Source: Planctomycetota bacterium
GTDB taxonomy: Bacteria; Planctomycetota; UBA1135; UBA2386
Direction: 5' to 3'
Assembly (NCBI GenBank): GCA_016794425.1
Contig: JAEUHR010000010.1
Location: forward strand, 1-64,000
DNA: 64,000 nucleotides
Shown: positions 27,959 through 37,668 of the stretch, in pieces
How the letters are laid out: each line of letters opens with the position of its first letter
Position numbering within the stretch: the first letter of the stretch is position 1
Position numbers and translations under genes: made by a program
Notes under the pieces: generated by a model
What the model was told of the DNA's origin: nothing
The model's database searches: none
What the model saw: the letters and a program-made list of their open reading frames with translations, nothing else

Positions 27959-29182
27959 ATGCACGCACCGCGCAGCGAACCCGTGCCGCCGACGCCGACG
28001 CGCGTCGACTGGGAGTCGTTCTACCAGCACTACCGGAAGCCCGGCTACGTGCCGGGCTTCGAGATCGTGCACAAGCTCGGCGGCGGCATGTTCGGCCTCG
28101 TGTTCAAGGCCCGCAAGGAGTCGATCGGCAAGGACTACGCGATCAAGTTCCTGAAGGTCGACGACGAAACCGTGCGCGACGCGGTGGGGCGCGAGCTGGA
28201 GACCGTGCACTACTTCGCGCAGATCGACCATCCGAACCTGGTGTCGATCGAGGACAAGGGGGTCGTCGACGGCATCCCGTTCCTGGTGATGAGCTATGCC
28301 GGGCAGGAGACGCTGCAGAAGCGGCTGCAGCAGGGCGGCATGACGCGCGAACAGGCGCTGCACGTGTTCGTGCAGGCGGCGCGCGGCGTGCAGGCGCTGC
28401 ACGAGCACTCGCTGGTGCACTTCGACCTGAAGCCGGCGAACATCTTCCTGAAGGGCGACGTCGCGCGCGTCGGCGACTACGGCCTCAGCAAGCTGGTGTC
28501 GGCGTCGCGCAACTCGCTGAGCTTCGGCCGCGGCACCCCGTACTACATGGCGCCCGAGATGCTGCAGCGGCGCGGCGACGCGCGCAGCGATATCTACTCG
28601 CTCGGCATCATCCTCTACGAGTGCCTCTACGGCGACGTGCCGTTCCGCGGCGACTCCGAGTGGGAGGTGCTGCGCAAGCACGAGGTCGCGGCACCGGAGT
28701 TCCCGCCGCACAGCCTGCCCGAGGACCGCGCGATCCTGTCCCGCTGCCTCGCCAAGCGCCCCGAGGACCGCTTCGCCTCGGTGGCGGAACTGCTCGGCGC
28801 GCTGCGTGCCCCGGCGGCGCTGGGGGAGAGCCTGCGTTTCGACGTGCCGCCGCCCGCGGCGCCGACGCCGGCGGCAGCCGCCGCGGCGCTGCCGCGCGAC
28901 ACCGCTGCCAGTCCCTACGGGATGCCGTGGCGCGCCACGCCGCGCGGTGGCGCCGTGGCGCACTTGGTGCAGATTGTGTTCGGCCTGTTCGAGGCCGCGA
29001 TCTTCGTCGTGCTGCTGCCGGTGCGCGCGGCCAGTGCGTTCGCGGGCCGCGGCGTCGTCTGGTTGTTCCAGCTGCCGTTCCGGATCCTCGGCGCGCTGGC
29101 GCGGCTGATCGGGTTGCTGGTCGTGCTGGGGCTGGCGGTGCTGGCCTGCGTGGTGCTGTTCCACCTCGTTGCGGCGATCTGA
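27959..29182 (+). CDS. membrane-anchored Ser/Thr protein kinase (Hanks type, HFD variant)
   Basis: A 407-residue kinase with the Gly-rich loop LGGGMFGLVF, Lys63 (AIKFL), Glu79, the catalytic loop HFDLKPANIF (154-163), the metal-binding DYG (173-175) and APE (198-200). The Arg of HRD is Phe, so it is a non-RD kinase whose activation-loop control probably differs, and DFG is DYG. After a Pro/Ala linker, two hydrophobic stretches end the chain (around residues 335-360 and 375-405), anchoring it. It is 45 bases upstream of the ECF sigma gene, suggesting a signal chain to transcription. Confidence 0.9.
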   Translation: MHAPRSEPVPPTPTRVDWESFYQHYRKPGYVPGFEIVHKLGGGMFGLVFKARKESIGKDYAIKFLKVDDETVRDAVGRELETVHYFAQIDHPNLVSIEDKGVVDGIPFLVMSYAGQETLQKRLQQGGMTREQALHVFVQAARGVQALHEHSLVHFDLKPANIFLKGDVARVGDYGLSKLVSASRNSLSFGRGTPYYMAPEMLQRRGDARSDIYSLGIILYECLYGDVPFRGDSEWEVLRKHEVAAPEFPPHSLPEDRAILSRCLAKRPEDRFASVAELLGALRAPAALGESLRFDVPPPAAPTPAAAAAALPRDTAASPYGMPWRATPRGGAVAHLVQIVFGLFEAAIFVVLLPVRAASAFAGRGVVWLFQLPFRILGALARLIGLLVVLGLAVLACVVLFHLVAAI

Positions 29183-29209
29183 GATGCGCCGCCGCGCCGC
29201 CGTTCCTGC

Positions 29210-29215
29210 TACGAT
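29210..29215 (+). promoter_or_regulatory. possible -10 element for the ECF sigma gene
   Basis: TACGAT in CTGCTACGATGCG ends 12 bases before the ATG at 29228, so a transcript would carry a leader of only about six bases. No -35 was recognised. Confidence 0.3.
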
Positions 29216-29227
29216 GCGCGGCCGACC

Positions 29228-29881
29228 ATGAGCGGTACGAGCCACGAGATCCGCCGCCTGCAGGCCATGGACGACGGTGCCTGGGCCGCCCTGCAGGACG
29301 ACTACTTCCGGCGCATCTACTACTACGTCAAGCGCTACGTCACCGACCACCAGACCGCCGAGGATCTGACCCAGGACGTGTTCCTCGGCGCCGTGCGCGG
29401 CATCGGCGGCTTCGATCCGACCTACACGCTCGAGCAGTTCCTGTTCGGCATCGCCAAGAACCGGGTCATCGACCACTACCGCAAGCACAAGCCGGTGACG
29501 GTGCCGAGCAAACCCGACGAGGATGCCGACCGCAGCCAACTCTGGCTCGAGAACATCGCGCACCAAGGCACCGCGCAGCCGAAGGAGAACGCGGTGCGCA
29601 GCGAAGACGAATCGCGGCAGCGCCGCGTGCTGGCGCAGATCCTGCGGGACCTGGTCGGCGAACTGTGGACCGCGGGCGAATACCAGAAGCTGATGGTGCT
29701 CGAGTACCTGTTCGTGCTCGGCGGCCGCAACAAGGACGCGGCGGCGCGCTTCGGCATCGCCGACGAGAAGGCGGTCGCCGGCATCAAGTTCCGCGCGATC
29801 GACCGACTGCGCGGCATGGCCCGGCAGCGCGATCCGAACCACTCGCTGTTCCTGGGCCTCTGGCAGCCGGGGGCGCGATGA
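29228..29881 (+). CDS. ECF-type RNA polymerase sigma factor
   Basis: A 217-residue group IV sigma factor. Region 2 reads DYFRRIYYYVKRYVTDHQTAEDLTQDVFLGA with the core-binding helix and FLFGIAKNRVIDHYRK. Region 4 is FGIADEKAVAGIKFRAIDRLR at the C-terminus, weaker than usual, and the linker is long. The gene overlaps the next one (ATGA), which encodes a small Cys/His protein typical of anti-sigma factors. The kinase upstream could feed into it by phosphorylation. The promoter it recognises is unknown; the AATAGTCGG copies are candidates only. Confidence 0.85.
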   Translation: MSGTSHEIRRLQAMDDGAWAALQDDYFRRIYYYVKRYVTDHQTAEDLTQDVFLGAVRGIGGFDPTYTLEQFLFGIAKNRVIDHYRKHKPVTVPSKPDEDADRSQLWLENIAHQGTAQPKENAVRSEDESRQRRVLAQILRDLVGELWTAGEYQKLMVLEYLFVLGGRNKDAAARFGIADEKAVAGIKFRAIDRLRGMARQRDPNHSLFLGLWQPGAR

Positions 29882-30174
29882 AGGGCGACGACGTCGATCC
29901 CGACCTGGCGCTCACGGTCGCGGCGGTCTGGCGCCAGGAGCGCATCAGCTGCCCGCACCCGAACGTGCTGCAGAGCCACCTGCAGGGCAGCCTGCCGGCC
30001 GGTGCCGCCGAGTTCGTCGCGTTCCACCTGCGCGACAGCTCGTGCCCGTACTGCAACGCGGTCGTCGACGACCTGCGGGCGCAGGACGCCGGCGCGCGGA
30101 CGCCGCAGCTCGAGGACCTGCGCGACCGCCTGCTGCGGTCGACCGCGGCGGCGCTGCGCCAGACGCGGGCCTGA
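29878..30174 (+). CDS. zinc-finger anti-sigma candidate
   Basis: A 98-residue protein with SCPHPNVLQSHLQGSLP...FVAFHLRDSSCPYCNAV. The Cys-x-His, His-x-Leu-x-Gly-Ser-Leu and CPYC elements form a zinc-binding anti-sigma-like module that often sits next to ECF genes in planctomycetes. There is no transmembrane segment, so it would be cytoplasmic, unlike membrane-bound RsiW types. It overlaps the sigma gene by four bases (ATGA), the usual arrangement for a sigma/anti-sigma pair. The role is inferred from composition and position. Confidence 0.65.
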   Translation: MKGDDVDPDLALTVAAVWRQERISCPHPNVLQSHLQGSLPAGAAEFVAFHLRDSSCPYCNAVVDDLRAQDAGARTPQLEDLRDRLLRSTAAALRQTRA

Positions 30175-30205
30175 CTGCGGGCCGCGGATTCCGCAGCCGC
30201 CGGCG

Positions 30206-30214
30206 AATAGTCGG
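30206..30214 (+). promoter_or_regulatory. recurrent AATAGTCGG motif, copy 3
   Basis: Third exact copy, 32 bases after the anti-sigma stop and 63 bases before the coiled-coil protein start at 30277. Confidence 0.35.
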
Positions 30215-30276
30215 CGCGCCGCGCCGCATCGTGCTCCACGGTGCCGTTGTCCGGCCCGGCCTTCAACGGAGACGAA

Positions 30277-31116
30277 ATGATCTGCAAGACCTTCAAGTGG
30301 ATGATCCTCGGCGGTTCGGTGCTCGCGGGGGCTGGCTTCCTGTTCCTTGGCACCGACTTCCCGAGCTACGTCGGCACGGTGGCGGCGTCGGTCCGCGAGG
30401 GCGTCGCCGGCCAGATCCCGGTCGACTTCGAGCTGAAGCGCGCCGAGGGCCTGATCCGGCAGATCGATCCGCAGATCGACACCTGCAAGCGCGACCTGGC
30501 GCGCGCCGAAGTCGAGCTCGAACACCTGCACGAATCGGTGGGGCAGCTCGAACAGACCGTGCGCAACGAGGAGAAGAAGCTCAAGGTCGGCGCGCGGCTG
30601 TTGTCCGCCGACGGCCAGGGCGAAGCGGCGCACACGGTCGCGCTGGCGGCCGACACCGGCGCGCGGCGCCGCGTCAGCGTCGACCTGCAGCGCACCAAGG
30701 ACTCGTACGTCAACAACGTCGCGATCCTGAAGACCAAGCGCGCGCTGATCGAACGCCAGGAGCGTGCCGTCGACGCCGCCAAGCAGCGGTTGCTCGCCGT
30801 GCGCACCGAGCGCGAGGCGCTCGAGGACCAGGTGCGGTCGCTGAAGACGCAGCAGCAGCAGATCGAGGCGCTCGCCGCCTCGAGCCAGCGGTTCGACCTC
30901 GACAGCACGGCGCTGAGCCAGGCCAAGGAGGTCATCGCCGCGGTCAAGCAGCGGCTCGACGTCGCGCAGCGCATGCTCGAGAACGACATGGTGTTCCAGG
31001 GCGACGACGCGGCCTTCGTCGCGGTCGAGGAGCGCGACGTGCTGAAGGAGATCCACGAGCTGTTCGCGCCGTCGGCGCCGGTCGCGACCGAGCCGGCGCG
31101 GCTCGAGCGCCGCTGA
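30277..31116 (+). CDS. membrane-anchored coiled-coil protein
   Basis: A 279-residue protein with one N-terminal transmembrane helix (about residues 9-25, ILGGSVLAGAGFLFLG), then GTDFPSYVGTVAASVREGVAGQIPVDFELKRAEGLI, and long coiled coils (HLHESVGQLEQTVRNEEKKL; RALIERQERAVDAAKQRLLAV). From memory, planctomycete genomes have a comparable membrane coiled-coil protein beside ECF sigma genes, distantly like phage-shock PspA; the function is unknown. ATG 30277 has GGAG about 7 bases upstream and is preferred to the longer frame from 30241. It ends the island. Confidence 0.68.
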   Translation: MICKTFKWMILGGSVLAGAGFLFLGTDFPSYVGTVAASVREGVAGQIPVDFELKRAEGLIRQIDPQIDTCKRDLARAEVELEHLHESVGQLEQTVRNEEKKLKVGARLLSADGQGEAAHTVALAADTGARRRVSVDLQRTKDSYVNNVAILKTKRALIERQERAVDAAKQRLLAVRTEREALEDQVRSLKTQQQQIEALAASSQRFDLDSTALSQAKEVIAAVKQRLDVAQRMLENDMVFQGDDAAFVAVEERDVLKEIHELFAPSAPVATEPARLERR

Positions 31117-31162
31117 GCCTCGGTGGCCCCGCGCCGGCACGCCGCCGGCCGACGGGCCCACC

Positions 31163-31196
31163 GCGGCCCCGGTTCCCGCACGGGAGCCGGGGCCGC
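31163..31196 (+). terminator. strong GC-rich hairpin before sucC
   Basis: GCGGCCCCGG (31163-31172) pairs with CCGGGGCCGC (31187-31196), and the inner TCCCG/CGGGA extends the stem. It lies 46 bases after the coiled-coil gene and is not followed by a T-run, so termination may need Rho. Confidence 0.5.
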
Positions 31197-31225
31197 GTGC
31201 GTCGGTGGCAGATGGTCCGGCGGAC

Positions 31226-31256
31226 TGTCGACTCGGCCCCGGCTGCTGGCTACGGT
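31226..31256 (+). promoter_or_regulatory. possible sucCD promoter
   Basis: TGTCGA (31226-31231) and TACGGT (31251-31256) resemble -35 and -10 boxes with 19-base spacing, placing the start site about 10 bases before the sucC ATG. The spacing is longer than ideal. Confidence 0.3.
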
Positions 31257-31273
31257 CCTCGCCCTCCGCAGCC

Positions 31274-32434
<1,161 letters not shown>

Positions 32435-32453
32435 CAGCACAGGAGCACACACC

Positions 32454-33338
32454 ATGAGCGTTCTCGTCGACGGCAACACCCGGATCCTGTGCCAGGGCTT
32501 CACCGGCGAAGCCGGCCTGTTCCACAGCAAGAACTCGCTCGCCTACGGCACCAAGGTCGTGGCGGGCGTCACGCCCGGCAAGGGCGGCCAGACCATCGAA
32601 GGCGTGCCCGTGTTCGACACGGTGCGCGAGGCCAAGCAGGCCACCGGCGCCACGGTGTCGATGGTCTACGTGCCGGCAGCCTTCACGGCCGACGCGATCT
32701 GCGAAGGCGTCGACGCCGGGCTCGACCTGGTCGTGACGATCACCGAGGGCATCCCGGTCGCCGACATGGCGTTCGTCAAGGACTTCGCCAAGGGCAGCAA
32801 GACGCGCCTGATCGGCCCCAACTGCCCCGGCATCATCACGCCGGTCACCGACAAGACCGGCTGCAAGATCGGCATCATGCCGGCCTACATCCACCGCCCC
32901 GGCCGCGTCGGCATCGTGTCGCGCAGCGGCACGCTGACCTACGAGGCCGTCTGGCAGGTGACCTCGGTCGGCATGGGCCAGTCGACGTGCATCGGCATCG
33001 GCGGCGACCCGATCAAGGGCCTCGACTTCATCGACTGCCTGCAGCTGTTCCAGGACGATCCGGGCACCGACGGCATCATCATGATCGGCGAGATCGGCGG
33101 CACCGCGGAGGAAGAAGCCTGCGAGTTCCTGCGCGGCTACGTGAAGAAGCCGGTCGTCGGCTTCATCGCCGGTGCGACGGCGCCGCCCGGCAAGCGCATG
33201 GGCCATGCCGGCGCGATCATCAGCGGCGGCAAGGGCACCGCGAAGGACAAGAAGGCCGCGATGCAGAAGGCCGGCGTGCACGTCTGCGACACGCCGTCGG
33301 TGCTCGGCGCGACGATGAAGAAGGTCCTCGGCAGGTGA
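32454..33338 (+). CDS. sucD: succinyl-CoA synthetase, alpha subunit
   Basis: CoA-binding subunit carrying the phosphohistidine. The 294 residues open with [18 protein letters not shown] and contain [10 protein letters not shown] and the active-site motif [15 protein letters not shown] with the phosphorylated His. AGGAG eight bases before the ATG is one of the clearer ribosome sites in the window. It pairs with sucC in the standard order; sdh or odh genes are not in the window. Confidence 0.97.
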   Translation: MSVLVDGNTRILCQGFTGEAGLFHSKNSLAYGTKVVAGVTPGKGGQTIEGVPVFDTVREAKQATGATVSMVYVPAAFTADAICEGVDAGLDLVVTITEGIPVADMAFVKDFAKGSKTRLIGPNCPGIITPVTDKTGCKIGIMPAYIHRPGRVGIVSRSGTLTYEAVWQVTSVGMGQSTCIGIGGDPIKGLDFIDCLQLFQDDPGTDGIIMIGEIGGTAEEEACEFLRGYVKKPVVGFIAGATAPPGKRMGHAGAIISGGKGTAKDKKAAMQKAGVHVCDTPSVLGATMKKVLGR

Positions 33339-33348
33339 CCTCGGCCCC

Positions 33349-33801
33349 GTGAAGCTCCCGGGCGGCATCGACGAGCGCTTCCGGCAGGCGACGCCGCTGT
33401 TCCTGCTCGGCGTCGTGCTCGCGGTGCTGTTCGAGCCGTGGCTGCCGGGGCGCGCGTGGCTGGTGCAGCAGTTCGGCGAGTCGATCGTGCTGCGGCTCGC
33501 GGTCGCGGCGCTCGGCGCCTATGTGCTGCTGTTGTGGGGCGAGTCGCTGCGCCTGCACGGCATCCTGACCGGCGTGCTGCAGGCGTTCCGCGACTTCGGC
33601 GGCGAACGTCCGCCGGCGGCCGGCCGCGACCCGCGCGCGCGGCTCGAGGCGGCGCGGTTGCTGATCGCGGCGCTGCGATCGGACGATCCGCAGGCGCGCG
33701 CCAGCGGCCGCCACAACCTCGTGCGCCTGGTCGGCCAGGACCTCGGTGACGATCCGGCCGCATGGCAGCGTTGGCTCGACCAGCAGGAAAATCGGCGGTG
33801 A
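33349..33801 (+). CDS. small membrane protein of unknown function
   Basis: A 150-residue protein with a GTG start 10 bases after sucD. Two hydrophobic helices (TPLFLLGVVLAVLFEPW and LRLAVAALGAYVLLLWGES) are followed by a polar C-terminal half, including a HEAT-like stretch LLIAALRSDDPQARASGRHNLVRLVG. I do not recognise the family. It is cotranscribed with the downstream tatA by position. Confidence 0.6.
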   Translation: MKLPGGIDERFRQATPLFLLGVVLAVLFEPWLPGRAWLVQQFGESIVLRLAVAALGAYVLLLWGESLRLHGILTGVLQAFRDFGGERPPAAGRDPRARLEAARLLIAALRSDDPQARASGRHNLVRLVGQDLGDDPAAWQRWLDQQENRR

Positions 33802-33883
33802 GCGGCGCCGGTGTGGAAGTCCGGTGGCGGCGCTGGCGTTGGTGCCCGGCGCGGGCGATGATCGCCTGCCCGAGGATCTCTGC

Positions 33884-34096
33884 ATGATCGCCTTCGTCAA
33901 CCACTGGGAGCTGATCGTCATCCTGGTGGTCGTGCTGCTGCTGTTCGGCCACCGCCTGCCGGGCATGGCCCGGTCGCTCGGCTCCGGCATCACCGAGTTC
34001 AAGCGCGGCCTGAAGGAAGGCTCCGGCAAGACCGGTGACGGTTCGACGCCGACCGCACCGCCCGACGCCAACAAGAACGACGGAACGCCGCGGTGA
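33884..34096 (+). CDS. tatA: Sec-independent translocase component TatA
   Basis: A 70-residue Tat pore-forming protein that exports folded proteins. It has the N-terminal transmembrane helix WELIVILVVVLLLFG followed by the hinge Pro-Gly and an amphipathic helix LGSGITEFKRGLKE, then a polar tail. The ATG at 33884 follows a GAGGA site. Its stop overlaps the GTG of the polyprenyl synthase gene. tatB/tatC are not in the window; cofactor-bearing respiratory proteins are likely clients. Confidence 0.9.
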   Translation: MIAFVNHWELIVILVVVLLLFGHRLPGMARSLGSGITEFKRGLKEGSGKTGDGSTPTAPPDANKNDGTPR

Positions 34097-35106
34097 CCGA
34101 GACCCTGCCGTTCCAGGACATCGCGGCGCTGGTGCGGCCGCAGCTCGACCGGTTGAACCGCGAGCTCGTGCAGGATTTGGCGCCCGGCCACCGCGAGATG
34201 CTGCCGCTGATCGAGCACGTCGGCGGGTTCCGCGGCAAGCAGCTGCGGCCGATGCTGACGTTCTTGTCCGGCATGGCGGTGCGCGGGGCCGAACACGGCG
34301 GCGTGCTCGGCGACGACGTCGTCACGGTCGCCAAGGTGGTGGAGCTGCTGCACACGGCGACGCTGGTGCACGACGACGTGCTCGACAGTGCGTCGGTGCG
34401 CCGCCGCATCCCGACCGTCAACCAGATGGCCGGCGTCGAGGTCGCGGTGCTGCTCGGCGACTACATCTACGCCAAGGCGTTCCACATGGCCGTGCAGCTG
34501 CACGACCCGGCGGCCGCGCGCTGGCTGGCCGAGACCGTGCGCGTGATCTGCCAGGGCGAGATCACGCAGGTGCTGCACCGCTTCGACTTCGCCTGGACCG
34601 AGCCGCGCTACTTCCAGGTCATCGCCGAGAAGACCGCGAGCCTCTACGCGGCCGCCTGCCGGCTCGGCGGCCACTACGCGGCCGGCAACCACGGCGCCGG
34701 CGGCTCCGAGGTGCGGCTGCGTGCGCTCGAGGAGTACGGCCTCGAACTCGGCATCGCGTTCCAGATCGTCGACGACTGCCTCGACCTCGACGGCGACGAA
34801 CGCGTCGTCGGCAAGTCGCTCGGCACCGACCTCAGCAAGGGCAAGATCACGCTGCCGCTGCTCTACCTGCTGCAGCGGGGCCCCGGCGAGGCCGAACGGT
34901 TGCGCTCGGTGCTCGGCCGCCAGGAAGCCGAGGCGCTGCGGCGGCTGCGCAGCGAGTTCGCGCTCGAACACGCGGTGGCCTACGCGATGGACGAGGCGCG
35001 GCGCCGGATCGCCAAGGCGCAGGCCTCGCTGTCACCGCTGCCGCCCGGTCCGGCGCGCGACGCCCTGCACCAGCTCGCGGGTTACGTCGTGACGCGCCGC
35101 CTCTGA
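34093..35106 (+). CDS. long-chain trans-polyprenyl diphosphate synthase
   Basis: Makes the all-trans isoprenoid tail for quinones. The 337 residues have the first aspartate-rich motif DDVLD (in VHDDVLDSASVRRR), the conserved GKQLRPML region and the second motif DDCLD, plus KGKITLPLLYLL. Two motifs of DDxxD type and the length fit octa/heptaprenyl synthases (IspB/HepT). Chain length is not predictable. It is coupled to tatA (GTGA overlap). Confidence 0.92.
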   Translation: MTETLPFQDIAALVRPQLDRLNRELVQDLAPGHREMLPLIEHVGGFRGKQLRPMLTFLSGMAVRGAEHGGVLGDDVVTVAKVVELLHTATLVHDDVLDSASVRRRIPTVNQMAGVEVAVLLGDYIYAKAFHMAVQLHDPAAARWLAETVRVICQGEITQVLHRFDFAWTEPRYFQVIAEKTASLYAAACRLGGHYAAGNHGAGGSEVRLRALEEYGLELGIAFQIVDDCLDLDGDERVVGKSLGTDLSKGKITLPLLYLLQRGPGEAERLRSVLGRQEAEALRRLRSEFALEHAVAYAMDEARRRIAKAQASLSPLPPGPARDALHQLAGYVVTRRL

Positions 35107-35122
35107 CGGCCCCGCCCGGCGG

Positions 35123-35145
35123 GCCGGCAATTCCGCGTTGCCGGC
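35123..35145 (+). terminator. hairpin after the polyprenyl synthase gene
   Basis: GCCGGCAA (35123-35130) and TTGCCGGC (35138-35145) form a perfect 8-base-pair stem with a 7-base loop, 17 bases after the stop, then a modestly T-rich GGGTTTCGGTTG. Confidence 0.6.
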
Positions 35146-35257
35146 ACGGGTTTCGGTTGTGCGGAGCCAGCGGCCCGCCGACATTCGTCAGCCGATTGCC
35201 GCGGCGCCGGAGTCCCAACGTCCGGCAACCGTTCCGCGTCCGTCCACGAACCGACCG

Positions 35258-36385
35258 ATGATGCGCAGCCTTCGTCCCGTTCTCCTCGCCCTGGTGGTGG
35301 TGCCCGCCTGCCAACGCGAAGCCGAGTGGAGCCCGCCGCAGAGTCGATCCGCCGAGCAGCGTCCGACCAACTGGGATGCGACGACCCGCGATCGCCTCGG
35401 CCTGCCCGACCTGCGGGGCACCACGTCCGGACAGGCGGGCGGCGCCGCGGCCGGGCTGCAGTTCGCCGGCAGCGCGCCGACCGGCTGGAGCGAGCAGCCG
35501 GCCCAGCCGGGCCGCTTCCGCGACCGGATCTGGACCATCGGCGGCGCGCCGGACGTCGAGTGCTACCTGACCAACGCGGTCGGCGGCGGCGTGCAGCAGA
35601 ACGTCGCCCGCTGGTTCGGCCAGTTCGGCATCCGCGACGTCAAGCCGATCGAGGCGCTGCCGGTGGTGGAGTTCGCCGGCAAGCCGGGGCGGCTGCTCGA
35701 ACTGTCGGGCTCGTTCCAGGGCAAGGCGGGCTACGCGATGCTGCTCGCGTTCACGGTCGCCGGCGACTCGGTGACGACGCTGAAGATGACCGGCCCCGAG
35801 GCCGACGTCGCCGCCCACAAGGAGGAGTTCCTGGCGCTGGCCAAGGGCCTGCGCGCGGCATCGGCGAGTCCGATGCCCGAAGCGCCGCCGATCGAGCGCG
35901 GGCAACCGATGCCGGACGGCCATCCGCCGATCGGCGGCGACGCCAAGCGCGACACGATGCCGCCGCCGCAGCCGTTCGCGGCGGAAGTGCCGGCCGGCTG
36001 GCAGCCGGTCGCGGGCACGCAGCGGCTGCTGCACCATTCGTTCGGCAGCGGCGGCGAGGTCTACGTGTCGCAGCTCGGCGGCACGATGCGCGCGATGCTC
36101 GACATCTGGCGCGGCGAGATCGCCGGCGCCGGCCAGCTCAGCGAAGCCGAGTTCGCGGCGGTGCCGAAGGTGCCGATGCTCGGCGGGCAGGCGCACCTGC
36201 TCGACGTCGCCGGCGACTACCGCAGCATGGGCGGCAAGCAGATCCCCGGCGGTCGGCTGCTGGTCGCGGCGATCGAACAGGACGGCGCGATCGTGTTCGC
36301 GAAGCTGTTCGGCACCGCGGCCGACGTCGAAGCCCAGCGCGAGGGCTTCCTGCGCTTCTGCGCGACGCTGCGGAGGAACCCGTGA
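35258..36385 (+). CDS. putative lipoprotein upstream of ResB
   Basis: A 375-residue protein not recognised as a named family. The start MMRSLRPVLLALVVVPACQRE is a lipoprotein signal with Cys19 in VPAC. The mature chain is soluble and has two similar halves, around VPAGWQPVAGTQRLLHH and the earlier APTGWSEQPA, each followed by a YLT/YVSQLGG-type stretch, so an internal duplication is plausible. Its stop overlaps the resB start (GTGA), so it may assist cytochrome assembly on the outer face of the membrane. Confidence 0.72.
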   Translation: MMRSLRPVLLALVVVPACQREAEWSPPQSRSAEQRPTNWDATTRDRLGLPDLRGTTSGQAGGAAAGLQFAGSAPTGWSEQPAQPGRFRDRIWTIGGAPDVECYLTNAVGGGVQQNVARWFGQFGIRDVKPIEALPVVEFAGKPGRLLELSGSFQGKAGYAMLLAFTVAGDSVTTLKMTGPEADVAAHKEEFLALAKGLRAASASPMPEAPPIERGQPMPDGHPPIGGDAKRDTMPPPQPFAAEVPAGWQPVAGTQRLLHHSFGSGGEVYVSQLGGTMRAMLDIWRGEIAGAGQLSEAEFAAVPKVPMLGGQAHLLDVAGDYRSMGGKQIPGGRLLVAAIEQDGAIVFAKLFGTAADVEAQREGFLRFCATLRRNP

Positions 36386-37668
36386 ACGGACCCGCCGCCC
36401 ACGTCGCACCGCCGGTCGCGCCGTCGCCGCTGCGCGCGGTCGTCGACCTGCTGGCGTCGATGAAGCTGACGATCGTGCTGCTGCTGGCGTTCGGCGTGCT
36501 GACGTTCGCCGGCACGCTGGCGCAGCAGCACCAGGGCCTGTTCGTCGTCCAGCGCGACTACTTCGAGTCGTTCTGGGTGGTCTGGGACACGCAGATGCCG
36601 CTGCCGCTGGGCCGCGACTTGACGCTGAAGGTGCCGCTGCTCGGCGGCTACTCGATCCTGCTGGCGTTGTTCGTCAACCTGGTGGTCGGCGGCGTGGTGC
36701 GGCACCGCTGGAACTGGCGCAACGCCGGCATCCTGGTCGCGCACCTCGGCATCGGCCTCCTGCTGGTCGCCGGCTGGGTGAAGCTGCACTACAGCTACGC
36801 CGGCCACGTCGCGCTCTACGAGGGCAAGTCGACGCGGACGATGGTCAGCTTCCACGACTTCGAACTGGCGCTGCTGCGCCGCGACGGCGACCGCGTCGTC
36901 GAGCGCACGGTGCCGGCCACCGCGTTCGAGGTGGCGGCGCGCGCGCCGCGGTCGGTCACGCTCGACGCGCCGGACCTGCCGTTCCAGGTCGTCGTGTCGG
37001 GCTGGCTCGAGAACTGCAGGCCGCAGCAGAAGGGGCCGATGTTCGCGACCGACATGCCGGTCGTCGAGGACGGCCAGGGCGCGTGGTTCCTGCAGTCGGT
37101 GCCGCCGGAGAAGGAGCGCGAGCGCAACACCGCCGGCTGCTACGTGACCGTGATCGAGAAGGTCGGTCGCAAGGAACACAAGGCGGTGCTGCACGGGCTC
37201 GACCTGCGGCCGTTCGCCGAAGAACGCTCGCCGTTCCGGTTCGAGGTCGAAGGGACCACCTGGGGGCTCGACCTGCGGCGCGTGGTCTGGGACCTGCCGT
37301 TCGCGGTGCGGCTCGACCGCTTCGAGAAGAGCGACCACCCGGGCACCATGATGGCGCGCGACTTCAGCAGTTGGGTCACGGTGTTCGACGGCGCGGCCGA
37401 GGGCCGGCCGGTGCACATCTACATGAACCACCCGTTGCGCAGCCACGAGCACGTGTTCTTCCAGACCAACTGGGGGCCGCAGCCCGGCAGTTCGATGAAG
37501 GGGCCGCCGTGGTGGTCGGTGTTCGAGGTGGCGAAGAACCCGTCCGACGCCTGGCCGAAGTACGCGTCGTACGTGATCCTGCTCGGTCTCCTGGTGCACT
37601 TCATCGCCAAGCTGATCCGGTTCCTGAACTCCTCGACGCGGCGCGCGACGCTGCCGGAGATGTCGTGA
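36382..37668 (+). CDS. resB: cytochrome c biogenesis protein ResB/Ccs1-like
   Basis: System II haem-attachment partner of CcsA. The 428-residue protein has a helix at about residues 28-48 (MKLTIVLLLAFGVLTFAGTLAQ), two more (PLLGGYSILLALFVNLVVGGVV; AGILVAHLGIGLLLVAGWV) and a C-terminal helix (YASYVILLGLLVHFIAKLI). A long extracytoplasmic domain lies between, with HLGIG and FFQTNWGP typical of ResB. It overlaps its neighbours on both sides (GTGA before, TGATG after). Histidines suited to haem ligation occur in the membrane part. Confidence 0.87.
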   Translation: MNGPAAHVAPPVAPSPLRAVVDLLASMKLTIVLLLAFGVLTFAGTLAQQHQGLFVVQRDYFESFWVVWDTQMPLPLGRDLTLKVPLLGGYSILLALFVNLVVGGVVRHRWNWRNAGILVAHLGIGLLLVAGWVKLHYSYAGHVALYEGKSTRTMVSFHDFELALLRRDGDRVVERTVPATAFEVAARAPRSVTLDAPDLPFQVVVSGWLENCRPQQKGPMFATDMPVVEDGQGAWFLQSVPPEKERERNTAGCYVTVIEKVGRKEHKAVLHGLDLRPFAEERSPFRFEVEGTTWGLDLRRVVWDLPFAVRLDRFEKSDHPGTMMARDFSSWVTVFDGAAEGRPVHIYMNHPLRSHEHVFFQTNWGPQPGSSMKGPPWWSVFEVAKNPSDAWPKYASYVILLGLLVHFIAKLIRFLNSSTRRATLPEMS

